Origin: Algibacillus agarilyticus
GTDB taxonomy: Bacteria > Pseudomonadota > Gammaproteobacteria > Enterobacterales > Alteromonadaceae
Length of the DNA stretch: 64,000 bases
Direction of reading: 5' to 3'
NCBI RefSeq assembly: GCF_003286125.1
Contig: NZ_QMED01000027.1
Location: 1 to 64,000, forward strand
Each line of letters starts with the position of its first letter. Positions within the stretch are counted from its first letter, which is position 1. Position numbers and translations under genes: made by a program. The notes under the pieces were generated by a model. The model worked only from the letters and a program-made list of their open reading frames with translations. It was not told the DNA's origin and searched no databases. Positions 20,137 through 30,367 of the stretch are shown here, piece after piece.

Positions 20137-21198
20137 GTGTTCAACGCGTTATCTAATTGGTTTTATCGACGATTTTCTGATCCGGATGCGATTGGTTTAG
20201 CCTCAATCTTACTGCTTGTTTTTTTAATTCTCTATTTTTTAGGCAACATTTTAACGCCCGTTTTATTTGCGCTTGTGATCGCTTATTTATTAGAGTGGCC
20301 CGTTTGCAAATTAACCCAATGGGGAGTTAGACGCACTTTTGCTGTTGTCTCTGTGCTGTTTGTTTTTATTTGGCTAACCGTTGTTATGTTATTAGGCTTA
20401 ACACCTCTGATATGGCAACAAGCCGCTAATTTAGTCTCGGAATTTCCGCAAATTGTACAAAATGGTCAAACATACCTTTTTGAATTACAACATAAATACC
20501 CAACCTTAATAAGCTCAGAACAAGCGGCTACTTTTATTAATGATATTACACAACAGATGGTTCAAGCTGGTAAGTCGTTAATATCAATCTCGTTTTCGTC
20601 TTTGTTTAATTTAGTTGCTGTGCTTATTTACTTAGTGCTCGTGCCTTTAATGATCTTTTTTATGCTGAAAGATAAAGACGAGCTTTTGAGAAAGTCATTG
20701 CGTTTTATTCCTCGCCATCGTCGGTTAGCGATCAAAGTTTGGGGGGAAATGGATCTGCAGATAGGAAAATATATTCAAGGCAAAGTAATTGAGATTTTCA
20801 TTGTTGGCATTGCGTCAGTGATCGCATTTTGGCTTTTAGATTTACGTTATGCTGTGTTATTAGGGGTCGCGGTAGGGCTTTCCGTGTTAATTCCTTATAT
20901 TGGTGCTGCCGTCGTGACAATTCCAGTTGCTATGGTGGCTTTGTTTCAATTTGGCATCAGCGCTGAGTTTTGGTATGTGATGATAGCTTACGGTATCATC
21001 CAAGGTATTGATGGTAACGTGATTGTACCTGTTTTGTTTTCTCAAGCGGTTAATTTGAACCCTGTTGTGATTATTATCGCTGTTTTATTTTTTGGTGGGA
21101 TATGGGGATTCTGGGGGATCTTTTTTGCTATCCCTTTGGCTGCTTTAGTTAAAGCGGTTATAAATGCATGGCCTGCTGTCGTTAATGAAGAAAATTAA
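20137..21198 (+). CDS. perM: AI-2E family transporter / PerM permease
   Basis: 353 residues starting with GTG at 20137 behind AAGGAT. Around eight transmembrane segments are visible in the usual family layout, with the conserved QGKVIEIFIVGIAS and PYIGAAVVTIPVA segments and the C-terminal FGGIWGFWGIFFAIPLAA. E. coli PerM is next to bepA/yfgD and bcp, as here. Transport substrate is not established for PerM; other family members export autoinducer-2 or exchange sodium for protons. Confidence 0.93.
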   Translation: MFNALSNWFYRRFSDPDAIGLASILLLVFLILYFLGNILTPVLFALVIAYLLEWPVCKLTQWGVRRTFAVVSVLFVFIWLTVVMLLGLTPLIWQQAANLVSEFPQIVQNGQTYLFELQHKYPTLISSEQAATFINDITQQMVQAGKSLISISFSSLFNLVAVLIYLVLVPLMIFFMLKDKDELLRKSLRFIPRHRRLAIKVWGEMDLQIGKYIQGKVIEIFIVGIASVIAFWLLDLRYAVLLGVAVGLSVLIPYIGAAVVTIPVAMVALFQFGISAEFWYVMIAYGIIQGIDGNVIVPVLFSQAVNLNPVVIIIAVLFFGGIWGFWGIFFAIPLAALVKAVINAWPAVVNEEN

Positions 21199-21212
21199 TT
21201 AAAAACAAAATC

Positions 21213-21239
21213 AAAAAAGGCGCTGTTAGCGCCTTTTTT
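21213..21239. terminator. Bidirectional terminator between perM and bcp
   Basis: AAAAAAGGCGCT / AGCGCCTTTTTT with a three-base loop (21225-21227): A-run on one side and T-run on the other, placed between convergent genes. Confidence 0.93.
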
Positions 21240-21260
21240 GTATCATATGTTTTTTATTGA

Positions 21261-21731
21261 TTACATATTCTTGATAAAATCAATCACTACTTCATGATGA
21301 TCTTTCGTTTTAAATTTATTGAAAACATGCACTATTTTACCGTCTAAACCAACTAAAAAGCTAATACGGTGTATGCCATCATACTCACGGCCCATGAACT
21401 TTTTCAGGCCCCAGATACCGTACGCATCGGCAATCGCATGATCTTCATCAGACAATAAGTCGAAATTAAGAGATTGTTTGGTGACAAAGTTAGTAATACG
21501 CTTGACCGGATCGGGACTGATACCAAATACTTTAACATTTAAGTCTGCTAATATTTGATCACTATCGCGTAAATTACAGGCTTGCACTGTGCAACCCGGG
21601 GTTGATGCTTTTGGATAAAAATAAACGAGCGCATATTGCTTGCCGATTGTATCGGCCAAATTAACGAGCTCATCATTTTGATTTTTTAAAGAAAAAATAG
21701 GGGCGATAGTGCCGACTTCGATTGGTTGCAT
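21261..21731 (-). CDS. bcp: Thioredoxin-dependent peroxiredoxin Bcp
   Basis: 156 residues. Cys47 in STPGCTVQAC is the peroxidatic cysteine and Cys52, five residues on, the resolving one, as in E. coli Bcp. YFYPKASTPGCT is the PRX signature. Bcp reduces hydrogen and organic peroxides in the cytoplasm with thioredoxin. It lies 39 bp after gcvR on the same strand, the same pair as in E. coli. Confidence 0.96.
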   Translation of the reverse strand: MQPIEVGTIAPIFSLKNQNDELVNLADTIGKQYALVYFYPKASTPGCTVQACNLRDSDQILADLNVKVFGISPDPVKRITNFVTKQSLNFDLLSDEDHAIADAYGIWGLKKFMGREYDGIHRISFLVGLDGKIVHVFNKFKTKDHHEVVIDFIKNM

Positions 21732-21770
21732 ATTTTACCTATATATTTTAATTCGAGAGTAATTCGATAT

Positions 21771-22292
21771 TTAAATTTCTATTGTGCCTTGAACTTGCAT
21801 TTCATCTAACAGTTGCTGTAAACCGGCAACAAATGCATCAGGGTCCCAGGATTCAGGTTTATTGAAAGCAATTTCAGTCAGGGCTTGACCTTTACCTGCA
21901 TCAATGGGAATGCCTTCACAACGCAAATTAGCCAAGCTAACACCTTGTTGCGCAAAATATTGCGTGAATTTAGACAGCAGACCGGGTTTATCCAAAGCCG
22001 TGTAGGTTAACTTACCACATCGTTGTTCTATTTCTTGCTTGCGATGATTGCTTGTTCGTTTGACAACGCTCATCAAATCAAGCCGGGCACATAAGTTAAT
22101 AAAAGCGCTTTCAAAACGATTAATCCGCATTGATGAGCCTTCAACCAGCATAACATAGGTAAATTCATTACCCATGATGGCCATTCGGCTATACAAAATA
22201 TTGAGTTCATTTGCAGCTGCAAGCGACGTAATTTCGTTTACCATACCGCGTCGATTTGTACCAATTGAGGTGACAACAAGTTGTTCTGACAT
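21771..22292 (-). CDS. gcvR: Glycine cleavage system transcriptional repressor GcvR
   Basis: 173 residues with two ACT domains (VTSIGTNRRGMVNEIT at the N-terminus, then TYTALDKPGLLSKFTQYFAQ from about residue 95). GcvR binds glycine and the activator GcvA to keep the glycine cleavage operon off. No DNA-binding domain, as expected. Divergent from dapA with a 151-bp gap that must hold both promoters. Confidence 0.93.
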   Translation of the reverse strand: MSEQLVVTSIGTNRRGMVNEITSLAAANELNILYSRMAIMGNEFTYVMLVEGSSMRINRFESAFINLCARLDLMSVVKRTSNHRKQEIEQRCGKLTYTALDKPGLLSKFTQYFAQQGVSLANLRCEGIPIDAGKGQALTEIAFNKPESWDPDAFVAGLQQLLDEMQVQGTIEI

Positions 22293-22443
22293 TGATTTAA
22301 ACTGTATGAAAGTAAGTTAAATTGAGTAATTTACACATAGTAACATAAAAATTATTTATTATGGCTTTGAATTCTTTGCTGATTCTTGTCTTTAGTTTCA
22401 ATGCCAAGTACCATAGTGCGCTTGATTGAATGAGGATGAATAA

Positions 22444-23322
22444 ATGATTCGTGGAAGTATAGTTGCATTAGTTACACCAATGACATCGTCTGGTGATGTC
22501 GATTTTACGGCATTAACGACTTTGGTGGAACATCATATTGCGGCTGGCACGCATGGTATTGTTGCTGTTGGCACAACGGGTGAATCCGCAACATTACCTG
22601 TTGGCGAGCATATCAAAGTGGTTACTGCCATTGTTAAACAAGTGGCAGGCCGAGTTAAAGTGATTGCCGGTAATGGCGGTAACTCAACAGCTGAAGCAAT
22701 AGAATTAACGAAAGCAATCACCCCTTTAGGTGTTGATGCTTTTTTAAATGTAACACCTTATTACAATAAACCATCACAACGTGGTTTGATAAAGCACTTT
22801 GAAGCGATTGCGAATAGCACCGATGTGCCACAAATTTTATATAACGTACCTGGGCGCACAGCGGTAGACATGTTACCTGAAACCGTTGCTGAACTTGCTA
22901 AGCACCCTAAAATTATTGGTATAAAAGAAGCGACTGGCAGTTTACAACGTTTAAAAGATATTCAAGCATTGGTTGATGATAGTTTTATATTATTAAGCGG
23001 TGATGATGAGACGGGGTTAGACTTCTTAAAACTGGGTGGTCATGGGGTTATTTCTGTAACCAATAATATTGCGGCTAAAGAAATGGCTGAAATGTGTAAT
23101 GCGGTTGTAGAGGGTGATTTTGAATTAGCGGATGCGATTGATCAACGTTTAAAAGCGGTTCATTCCGCTATGTTTGTTGAATCAAACCCTGTGCCTGTAA
23201 AATGGGCTTTATGCAAAATGGGCCTTATTCCAGAATGTATTTATCGATTACCTTTAGTTGAACCGGAACTAAATACCCAAAACGTAATCGAAGAAGCATT
23301 AAAAAATGCAAATTTATTGTAG
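22444..23322 (+). CDS. dapA: 4-hydroxy-tetrahydrodipicolinate synthase
   Basis: 292 residues. DapA condenses pyruvate with aspartate semialdehyde in lysine and meso-diaminopimelate synthesis. Lys161 (GIKEATG) forms the Schiff base; VGTTGESATL carries the Thr-Thr pair and ILYNVPGRT the catalytic Tyr. GAGGATG lies before the ATG. bamC follows after 12 bp, as in E. coli. Confidence 0.98.
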   Translation: MIRGSIVALVTPMTSSGDVDFTALTTLVEHHIAAGTHGIVAVGTTGESATLPVGEHIKVVTAIVKQVAGRVKVIAGNGGNSTAEAIELTKAITPLGVDAFLNVTPYYNKPSQRGLIKHFEAIANSTDVPQILYNVPGRTAVDMLPETVAELAKHPKIIGIKEATGSLQRLKDIQALVDDSFILLSGDDETGLDFLKLGGHGVISVTNNIAAKEMAEMCNAVVEGDFELADAIDQRLKAVHSAMFVESNPVPVKWALCKMGLIPECIYRLPLVEPELNTQNVIEEALKNANLL

Positions 23323-23334
23323 TCGGGAGACATT

Positions 23335-24414
23335 TTGAAAACTGCGCATCAACTTATAATTGCTTTAGCATCACTCACTATTTCAGCTTGTACTGTTGCT
23401 CCTAAAAAGGCAGAAGGCAGCTTTGAATATATCAATGCTAAAGTAAGCCAACCGATTGTTGTTAGTGAAGGACTTGATAAACCTAAACATAATCCAGAAT
23501 TCGACATTCCATCGACTGTTGTTAAGCGCAGTATTGGTGAATCTATCTCTGTTTTTCCTCCGCGTTTATTAATGGCTTTGGCTGAAGGTAGTCGAGTTGA
23601 TGAGCAAGACCCCCATTCGACAATTTGGTTTGAGCAAACTGAAGACATAGCCAACCTTGAAGCAACCATCTGGGATGCTTTCACGCATTATTTCCAAGAC
23701 AAAAATATTCCATTAGTTAAATCTGATCGTGCGACTGGTTTTATCGAAACAAGTTGGGTTCCGCATGTTATTGAAACCGGTTGGTGGTTATGGGAAACCG
23801 ATATTGTTGTTGAAAGTCGTCGCTTTACCTTTAAAGTCGATATGAAGCCTCATGGTCGTACGGGTACGGTCAAAGTTGATTTAATTGAACGAAAAGCTGA
23901 AGGTTTTACTCGCGCTTCATCACTTAAGGCGGAAGAAAACCCTGGTTTAGCAACTGATATGCTAAACAGTTTGATTGGACATTTTGATTACCGTTTGCGT
24001 TTAGCTGCTGAACAACGTCGGGCTGAATACGCTAAAGGGGTCGTTGTTGAAACGTATACCGATACGAATGACGAAATGTCGATGATCGTCAAAGCTCGAT
24101 TTGGTCATGCTTGGTTACGCACTTTGGATGCCATGAACAAATTAGGTTTTGTTATTACTGATTTGAATAAAATTGAAGGTCGTGTTTATGGCCGAATTAA
24201 CAAAAAGAATGTTGGGTTGTGGGATTCGCTATTTGGGGAAGAAAAACAATCTGAACTGGCATTTGAACCTGGCGATTATGTTATTGAGTTAATTCGAAAA
24301 GAAACAGAAACCGAAGTTGTATTCACGACTAATAACTTAGAAGCGGTATCTAATGATATTCTTAAGCAGGTGTTTCCTGAATTCATAGAGATTATGGGTA
24401 AGAACATCGATTAA
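23335..24414 (+). CDS. bamC: Outer membrane assembly lipoprotein BamC
   Basis: 359 residues starting with TTG at 23335 behind GGGAGA. The N-terminal signal ends in the lipobox TISAC, giving a lipidated Cys19. Two helix-grip domains follow, the usual BamC layout; the N-terminal unstructured part binds BamD. BamC is an accessory subunit of the BAM complex inserting beta-barrel proteins. It shares the dapA transcript, and bepA, which works on the same pathway, lies nearby. Confidence 0.93.
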   Translation: MKTAHQLIIALASLTISACTVAPKKAEGSFEYINAKVSQPIVVSEGLDKPKHNPEFDIPSTVVKRSIGESISVFPPRLLMALAEGSRVDEQDPHSTIWFEQTEDIANLEATIWDAFTHYFQDKNIPLVKSDRATGFIETSWVPHVIETGWWLWETDIVVESRRFTFKVDMKPHGRTGTVKVDLIERKAEGFTRASSLKAEENPGLATDMLNSLIGHFDYRLRLAAEQRRAEYAKGVVVETYTDTNDEMSMIVKARFGHAWLRTLDAMNKLGFVITDLNKIEGRVYGRINKKNVGLWDSLFGEEKQSELAFEPGDYVIELIRKETETEVVFTTNNLEAVSNDILKQVFPEFIEIMGKNID

Positions 24415-24420
24415 GTTCAA

Positions 24421-24448
24421 TTGGCACTTGGCTTATATCAAGTGCCAA
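24421..24448 (+). terminator. Hairpin after bamC
   Basis: Perfect 10-bp stem TTGGCACTTG/CAAGTGCCAA with an 8-base loop, 7 bases after the stop. There is no T-run, so it may act as an mRNA 3'-end stabiliser or a weak terminator. Confidence 0.6.
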
Positions 24449-24605
24449 ATCATCACCTTATTTCGCTTCGAATCTATCTTGTAAAAAATTCAACATCATA
24501 CTGACTTATTTAGTTGATTTTTATAGTAGGCAGATTCTGTTAAAAACTATACAATACGCGCCATACAATCCCGGTTACCTAAGACATTTTTAAGCAGGAG
24601 ACACC

Positions 24606-25862
24606 ATGTTAACTCGCAGCATGCAAATAGCTGATTTTGACCCTGAATTATATCAAGCAATTCAAGCTGAAACCGTTCGTCAAGAAGAACACATCGAGCT
24701 GATCGCTTCAGAAAACTACTGTAGCCCTCGAGTACTCGAAGCTCAAGGTTCACAATTAACCAATAAATATGCAGAAGGTTACCCTGGTAAGCGTTATTAT
24801 GGTGGTTGTGAGCATGTTGATGTGGCTGAAAGTTTAGCTATCGAAAGAGCTAAAACATTATTCGGCGCTACCTATGCTAACGTGCAACCTCATTCTGGTT
24901 CACAAGCAAATGCGGCTGTTTTTCAAGCATTACTTAAGCCACATGATACGGTTTTAGGAATGAGCCTTGCACACGGTGGTCATTTAACTCATGGTTCACA
25001 TGTGAACTTTTCAGGTAAAACCTATAATGCTGTTCAATATGGATTAAATGAAGCCACAGGCGAGATTGATTACGATCAAGTTGAAGCTTTAGCATTAGAG
25101 CATAAACCCGCTATGGTTATTGCGGGCTTTTCTGCTTATTCAGGTATTGTTGACTGGGCTCGATTCCGTGAAATCGCGGATAAAGTGGGTGCTTATTTAA
25201 TGGTTGATATGGCTCACGTTGCAGGTTTAATTGCAGCTGGCGTATATCCTTCACCTATGGCTTATGCTGATGTGGTGACAACCACAACTCATAAAACATT
25301 AGCGGGTCCACGTGGTGGCTTAATTTTATCGGCTAAATCTGATGAAACGATTGAGAAAAAATTAAACAGTGCTGTTTTCCCTGGTGGTCAAGGTGGTCCT
25401 TTATGTCACGTGATCGCAGCAAAAGCGGTTGCTTTTAAAGAAGCATTAGAACCTGAATTTAAAGCTTACCAAACACAAGTGATTAAAAATGCACAAGCGA
25501 TGGTTGCTGTTTTACAAGAGCGCGGCTACAGAGTTGTGTCAGGTAAAACTGAAAATCACTTGTTCTTAGTTGATTTAATCGACAAAGATATTACAGGTAA
25601 AGATGCAGATGCTGCATTAGGTTTTGCTAACATTACGGTTAATAAAAACTCAGTACCTAATGATCCGCGTTCACCGTTTGTGACATCTGGTTTACGTATC
25701 GGAACGCCTTCAATTACGCGTCGTGGTTTCCAAGAAGCAGAAGCGAAAGAGTTAGCCGGTTGGATTTGTGACGTATTAGACAACATCGAAAATCAAGATG
25801 TAATCGATACGGTAAAAGCAAAAGTATTAGACGTTTGTAAACGTTTACCTGTTTACGCTTAG
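24606..25862 (+). CDS. glyA: Serine hydroxymethyltransferase
   Basis: 418 residues. GlyA interconverts serine and glycine with tetrahydrofolate and pyridoxal phosphate, the main source of one-carbon units. Lys230 in [14 protein letters not shown] holds the cofactor; [13 protein letters not shown] and [12 protein letters not shown] are signatures. AGGAG lies before the ATG. The 190-bp upstream region holds the bamC hairpin and a possible TACAAT -10 (24550-24555); no glycine-riboswitch fold was recognised. Confidence 0.98.
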   Translation: MLTRSMQIADFDPELYQAIQAETVRQEEHIELIASENYCSPRVLEAQGSQLTNKYAEGYPGKRYYGGCEHVDVAESLAIERAKTLFGATYANVQPHSGSQANAAVFQALLKPHDTVLGMSLAHGGHLTHGSHVNFSGKTYNAVQYGLNEATGEIDYDQVEALALEHKPAMVIAGFSAYSGIVDWARFREIADKVGAYLMVDMAHVAGLIAAGVYPSPMAYADVVTTTTHKTLAGPRGGLILSAKSDETIEKKLNSAVFPGGQGGPLCHVIAAKAVAFKEALEPEFKAYQTQVIKNAQAMVAVLQERGYRVVSGKTENHLFLVDLIDKDITGKDADAALGFANITVNKNSVPNDPRSPFVTSGLRIGTPSITRRGFQEAEAKELAGWICDVLDNIENQDVIDTVKAKVLDVCKRLPVYA

Positions 25863-25892
25863 TTTTTATACTGAACTTAGTTACACCCATTT

Positions 25893-25915
25893 AAGGTCGC
25901 TTATAGCGACCTTTT
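25893..25915 (+). terminator. Terminator of glyA
   Basis: AAGGTCGCT/AGCGACCTT stem with loop TAT, followed by TT. Located 30 bases after the glyA stop and before nrdR. Confidence 0.85.
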
Positions 25916-25941
25916 GTTTATGTTTAGTTTGAAGGTACGGC

Positions 25942-26412
25942 ATGCATTGTCCGTTTTGCTCAGCTCAAGATACCAAGGTGATCGATAGTCGGCTTGTTGG
26001 CGAAGGACATCAAATAAGACGTCGCCGCACATGCATTGCTTGCAATGAACGTTTCACCACTTTCGAAACCGCCGAATTAGTGATGCCTCGTGTTGTTAAA
26101 ACCGATGGCACACGTGAACCTTTTAATGAAGATAAACTACGTAATGGTTTGATCCGGGCTTTAGAAAAACGCCCTGTCAGTGTTGAAGAGGCAGAACAGC
26201 TCATTAACCGAATTAAGTCTGAACTAAGAGCGACAGGTGAACGAGAAGTTTCAAGCCAATTAATTGGTAATTTGATGATGGAGTCGTTACGTAAACTCGA
26301 TCAAGTTGCCTATGTTCGATTTGCTTCAGTTTATCGATCTTTTGAAGATATTAAAGAATTTGGCGAAGCCATTGCTAATTTGAATATAACAGGGGTTAAC
26401 CCAAAATCATGA
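25942..26412 (+). CDS. nrdR: Transcriptional repressor NrdR
   Basis: 156 residues. The zinc ribbon uses Cys3, Cys6, Cys31 and Cys34; an ATP-cone domain follows ([20 protein letters not shown]). NrdR senses dATP/ATP and represses ribonucleotide reductase operons. The TGA stop overlaps the ribD ATG (ATGA, 26409-26412), the common nrdR-rib arrangement in gammaproteobacteria. Confidence 0.98.
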   Translation: MHCPFCSAQDTKVIDSRLVGEGHQIRRRRTCIACNERFTTFETAELVMPRVVKTDGTREPFNEDKLRNGLIRALEKRPVSVEEAEQLINRIKSELRATGEREVSSQLIGNLMMESLRKLDQVAYVRFASVYRSFEDIKEFGEAIANLNITGVNPKS

Positions 26413-27515
26413 CTGTCACACATGCTGATCGTAAGTGGATGGCACAAGCGGTTGCACTCGCTAAGCAAGGATTATATACAACCTCTCCCAATCCGAGAGT
26501 CGGCTGTGTCATTGTTAAAAATGACAATGTCATTGCGCAAGGGTTTCATATTCAAGCGGGTCAAGGCCATGCTGAACGCAATGCACTTGCACAAATTAAG
26601 GGTCAAGCTCAAGGCGCGACAGCTTACGTAACACTTGAGCCTTGTTCGCATTTTGGTCGAACACCGCCTTGTGCCGATGGGCTCATCGAGGCCGGTATTT
26701 CAAGAGTCGTTGTCGGTATGATTGATCCTAATCCATCTGTTCAAGGACAGGGGATTGAAAAATTACGAGCGGCAGGTATCAACGTCGACTATCCTTGTTT
26801 AGAACAAGATTGTAATGCGCTGAACCTTGGCTTCATTAAACGCATGGCAGAAAAAAAACCATACGTTCGACTTAAGTTAGCGTCAAGTTTAGATGGGCGA
26901 ACAGCGATGCATTCAGGCGAAAGCCAGTGGATAACCGGTGCTGAAGCCCGAGCCGATGTTCAACATTATCGTGCGCTAAGTTGCGCTATTATAACGGGTT
27001 CCGGCACGGTCGAAGTTGATCAACCCTCATTAAATATACGAGCTGAACAGCTTAATCGGCCTTATCCAACTCACAATATACGCCAGCCATTACGCGTTGT
27101 TGTTGATAGTAAATTACGGGTGAGTGCTGATAATCCTTTTTTCTCTGTATCAGGGCCGATTGCTGTTGCCACTCTAGTTGAGCGTTCAACTGAAGATTAT
27201 TCTGCTAATGTTAGCGTGCTGCATGTAAATGAATGTAATGGCAAAGTTGATTTAAATCATTTACTAGAACAATTAGCCCAACAGCAAATTAATGAAGTTT
27301 GGGTTGAAGCCGGTGCCCATATGGCAGGGGCTTTTATTGAGAATGATTTAGTTGATGAGCTTATTGTGTATCAAGCCCCCTTGTTAATGGGTGAAAATAC
27401 ACTTGGAATGGTCAATTTACCGAATGTCGTCTCATTGAAAAATGCGAGCCAATGGCACTATAAATCAGTAACCCAAATTGGCTCAGATATAAAATTAGTA
27501 TTGGTAAAAAAATAG
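26409..27515 (+). CDS. ribD: Bifunctional riboflavin deaminase/reductase RibD
   Basis: 368 residues. The N-terminal deaminase has the zinc site His54 and Glu56 (HAERNAL), Cys79 and Cys88 ([12 protein letters not shown]). The C-terminal reductase begins near residue 150 ([17 protein letters not shown]). RibD carries out the second and third steps of riboflavin synthesis. Overlaps nrdR by 4 bases and is 2 bp before ribE. Confidence 0.97.
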   Translation: MTVTHADRKWMAQAVALAKQGLYTTSPNPRVGCVIVKNDNVIAQGFHIQAGQGHAERNALAQIKGQAQGATAYVTLEPCSHFGRTPPCADGLIEAGISRVVVGMIDPNPSVQGQGIEKLRAAGINVDYPCLEQDCNALNLGFIKRMAEKKPYVRLKLASSLDGRTAMHSGESQWITGAEARADVQHYRALSCAIITGSGTVEVDQPSLNIRAEQLNRPYPTHNIRQPLRVVVDSKLRVSADNPFFSVSGPIAVATLVERSTEDYSANVSVLHVNECNGKVDLNHLLEQLAQQQINEVWVEAGAHMAGAFIENDLVDELIVYQAPLLMGENTLGMVNLPNVVSLKNASQWHYKSVTQIGSDIKLVLVKK

Positions 27516-27517
27516 AT

Positions 27518-28171
27518 ATGTTTACAGGTATTATCGAAGCCGTTGGTAAAATAAAATTACTGGCATCACAAGGTCAAGCATTCAAATTAAATATTAATGT
27601 CGGCAAACTAGATATGTCAGATGTTAAATTAGGCGACTCTATCGCGGTTAATGGGACTTGCCTTACGGTAACCGCATTTGATGACAGTTCTTTTTCAGCT
27701 GATGTTTCAAGTGAAACCGTTCAACGAACAAAGCTTGCTCAATTAAGTATTGGCAGTGCCGTTAATTTAGAAAAAGCCTGTACACCCCAAACTCGTTTGG
27801 GTGGACATATAGTCAGTGGTCATGTTGATGGTGTGGCTGAAATAGCATCGGTTAATAAACAGGCTAATTCGACAGACTACTGGGTTACCGCCCCAGAAAA
27901 TTTAGCTAAATACATTGCCGAAAAAGGGTCGATTACGGTTGATGGTATTAGCTTAACGGTGAATGAAATTAGCGGTAATAAATTTAGATTAACGATTATT
28001 CCTCATACCACAAGTGAAACGACAATAAATGAATGGAATAGTGGCAGCTTGGTTAATATTGAAGTTGATATGTTAGCCCGCTATTTAGAACGATTAATGA
28101 ATTATAAAACGCCACAAGCACAAGATGATAATATGATGAGCTTGCTGGCTAAATCTGGCTTTATTAAATAA
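27518..28171 (+). CDS. ribE: Riboflavin synthase alpha subunit
   Basis: 217 residues with two lumazine-binding repeats, MFTGIIEAVGKI at the start and GGHIVSGHVDGVA near residue 96. It dismutates two 6,7-dimethyl-8-ribityllumazine molecules to riboflavin. Called ribC in E. coli nomenclature. No FMN riboswitch precedes it; it is read with ribD. Confidence 0.97.
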   Translation: MFTGIIEAVGKIKLLASQGQAFKLNINVGKLDMSDVKLGDSIAVNGTCLTVTAFDDSSFSADVSSETVQRTKLAQLSIGSAVNLEKACTPQTRLGGHIVSGHVDGVAEIASVNKQANSTDYWVTAPENLAKYIAEKGSITVDGISLTVNEISGNKFRLTIIPHTTSETTINEWNSGSLVNIEVDMLARYLERLMNYKTPQAQDDNMMSLLAKSGFIK

Positions 28172-28187
28172 ATTTTAGAGATCTCGC

Positions 28188-29297
28188 ATGAAATTAAATA
28201 CCGCAGCAGAATTAATTGAAGACATTAAACACGGTAAAATGGTTGTTTTAATGGATGATGAAGATCGTGAGAATGAAGGCGACTTGATCATGGCCGCTGA
28301 ATTTGTCACACCAGAAGCCATTAACTTTATGGCAACGCATGGCCGTGGATTAATTTGTATGCCTTTAACCGCGGAACGCTGTGCTCAATTAAACCTACCA
28401 TTGATGTCTGATCGTAATAAAGCGGCATTTGCAACTAATTTTACGGTTTCTATTGAAGCCGCAGAGGGCGTTACCACGGGCATATCGGCGGCTGATCGTG
28501 CGACTACAATACTCGCTGCCGTTGCTAAAAATGCGTTACCAGAAGACATTGTTCAACCTGGCCATATTTTTCCATTAATGGCACAAGATGGCGGTGTACT
28601 CAATCGAGCCGGTCACACCGAAGCGGGTTGCGATCTTGCACGTTTAGCTGGATGTGAACCTGCCGCGGTGATTGTCGAAATTCTTAAAGAAGACGGCAAC
28701 ATGGCACGTCGACCTGATTTAGAAAAATTTGCTGAACAACATCAATTAAAAATAGGTACGATTGCTGACTTAATTGAGCATCGCAATGTGACTGAAACAA
28801 CGATTGAAAAAATAGCTGAGTGTAAACTACCCACCGCGTATGGCGAGTTTGATTTAATTACCTTTAAAGACACGATTGATGATCAAATCCATTTTGTATT
28901 GAAAAATGTTGATGTTAAACCTGAAGAACCAACTTTAGTCCGTGTACATTTGATAAATACTTTCAATGATTTATTACGCTCTACTCGTGATAATAATAGT
29001 CATTGGTCTTTAAACCGGGCGATGAAAAAAATAGCAGATGAGGGCGGTGTCGTTTTATTACTCGGCAAAAATGAATCCGCTAATGAGTTAATTAATATCG
29101 TAGAACGTTTTGCTAATGAAGATGTAGGTAAAAAAGTGAAAACGAAATCAACTGTGGGTACTTCACGCACTGTTGGGGTTGGTTCTCAGATTTTAGCGGC
29201 GTTAAATATTGGCAAAATGCGTTTACTCAGTGCACCTAAACGTTATCACGCCTTATCAGGTTTCGGTTTAGAAGTTGTTGAATACGTAACTGAATAA
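28188..29297 (+). CDS. ribBA: RibBA-type 3,4-dihydroxy-2-butanone-4-phosphate synthase with degenerate GTP cyclohydrolase II domain
   Basis: 369 residues. The N-terminal half is a complete DHBP synthase ([42 protein letters not shown]), making the four-carbon unit of riboflavin from ribulose 5-phosphate. The C-terminal half has the GTP cyclohydrolase II fold, but where active enzymes have HSECLTGD and the CDCG zinc cysteines this protein reads [11 protein letters not shown] with no CDCG. The second activity is therefore predicted lost, as in RibBX-type proteins. A separate RibA should exist elsewhere. Confidence 0.93.
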   Translation: MKLNTAAELIEDIKHGKMVVLMDDEDRENEGDLIMAAEFVTPEAINFMATHGRGLICMPLTAERCAQLNLPLMSDRNKAAFATNFTVSIEAAEGVTTGISAADRATTILAAVAKNALPEDIVQPGHIFPLMAQDGGVLNRAGHTEAGCDLARLAGCEPAAVIVEILKEDGNMARRPDLEKFAEQHQLKIGTIADLIEHRNVTETTIEKIAECKLPTAYGEFDLITFKDTIDDQIHFVLKNVDVKPEEPTLVRVHLINTFNDLLRSTRDNNSHWSLNRAMKKIADEGGVVLLLGKNESANELINIVERFANEDVGKKVKTKSTVGTSRTVGVGSQILAALNIGKMRLLSAPKRYHALSGFGLEVVEYVTE

Positions 29298-29336
29298 ATT
29301 AACAACCAACTTAATACAAAATTATACGGTGTTTTG

Positions 29337-29354
29337 GTCTACTTTTTGGTAGAC
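29337..29354. other. Small hairpin in the ribBA-ribH gap
   Basis: GTCTAC/GTAGAC stem with a 6-base loop, overlapping a possible -10 (TAGACT, 29350-29355) ahead of ribH. It may be a weak promoter region or a processing hairpin; no FMN-riboswitch consensus was recognised. Confidence 0.3.
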
Positions 29355-29394
29355 TACGCCGAAAAATATACTCACGTTTAAAATAGGAAAATTC

Positions 29395-29859
29395 ATGCAG
29401 GTTATCGAAGGTCAAGTTTCTGCTAAAGGTAAAAAATTTGCTTTAGTTATCGCTCGTTTTAATGCTTTTGTTGTTGAAAGTTTAGTTGATGGTGCGGTTG
29501 ATGCACTCAAGCGTTACGGTGATGTAAGTGCTGAAGATATAACACTTATTCGTGTACCTGGTGCTCATGAACTTCCCGTTGTTACTAAAAAAGTAGCGGC
29601 GTCAGGTAAATATGATGCCATTATTGCATTAGGCGCTGTTATTCGCGGCGGTACACCACATTTTGAATTTGTTGCTGGTGAAGCAAGTAAAGGGTTATCA
29701 AGTGTAGCCTTAGAATATACTATTCCTGTTGCTTTTGGTGTTATTACAACAGAGTCAATTGAGCAAGCTATTGAGCGTTCGGGTACTAAAGCCGGAAATA
29801 AAGGCGCTGAAGCGGCTCTTACAGCCATTGAAATGGTTAACGTTTTAGATCAAATTTAA
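29395..29859 (+). CDS. ribH: 6,7-dimethyl-8-ribityllumazine synthase
   Basis: 154 residues. RibH condenses the DHBP synthase product with the RibD product. [18 protein letters not shown] carries the catalytic His and PGAHELPV the substrate loop. The gene is followed 9 bp later by nusB, the standard ribH-nusB pair. The 97-bp gap upstream is the only one within the rib run large enough for an internal promoter. Confidence 0.98.
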   Translation: MQVIEGQVSAKGKKFALVIARFNAFVVESLVDGAVDALKRYGDVSAEDITLIRVPGAHELPVVTKKVAASGKYDAIIALGAVIRGGTPHFEFVAGEASKGLSSVALEYTIPVAFGVITTESIEQAIERSGTKAGNKGAEAALTAIEMVNVLDQI

Positions 29860-29868
29860 GGTATAAAA

Positions 29869-30291
29869 TTGAAAGGTTCACAGCGTAGAAAAGCCAGACA
29901 ACTTGCGGCTCAAGCCATTTATTCTTGGCAAATAACCAATAATGCGGTTTCAGACATTATTGAATCGATGGAAGAAGAAAACAACGTTAATGAATTTGAC
30001 GTAGTATACTTTGAAAAATTGGTTAATGGTGTTTTTAGGCATCTTGACAGTATTGATATTGCTTATAAACCGCATTTAGCACGAGCTATTGACGAAGTTG
30101 ATCTAGTTGAAAAAGCCGTTTTACGTGTTGCAACTTATGAACTTTGTGAGTGCAGAGAAGTACCTTATAAAGTCGTTATAAACGAAGCCATTGAAGTGGC
30201 AAAATTATTTGCGGCTGATGATAGCCATAAATTCGTTAACGGCGTATTAGATAAAGCGGTTAAATTTATTCGTAAAGAAGAGTTTAAGTAA
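29869..30291 (+). CDS. nusB: Transcription antitermination factor NusB
   Basis: 140 residues, starting with TTG at 29869 (AAGGT upstream). KGSQRRKARQLAAQAIYSWQ is the arginine-rich boxA-binding N-terminus, and VVINEAIEVAKLFAADDSHKFVNG the conserved C-terminal half. NusB with S10 binds boxA RNA in rRNA antitermination. Confidence 0.97.
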   Translation: MKGSQRRKARQLAAQAIYSWQITNNAVSDIIESMEEENNVNEFDVVYFEKLVNGVFRHLDSIDIAYKPHLARAIDEVDLVEKAVLRVATYELCECREVPYKVVINEAIEVAKLFAADDSHKFVNGVLDKAVKFIRKEEFK

Positions 30292-30367
30292 CACCCGCCA
30301 GTGGTATTATCAGCATTAACTCAGCTGATAATACTGCAATACTCTCCCTCTAAAACACACTCATCAC

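Noticed and set aside
27500-29394. Possible FMN riboswitch in the riboflavin operon
   Set aside because: ribE follows ribD by 2 bp, and the ribBA-ribH gap (97 bp) is too short and lacks the conserved RFN sequence.
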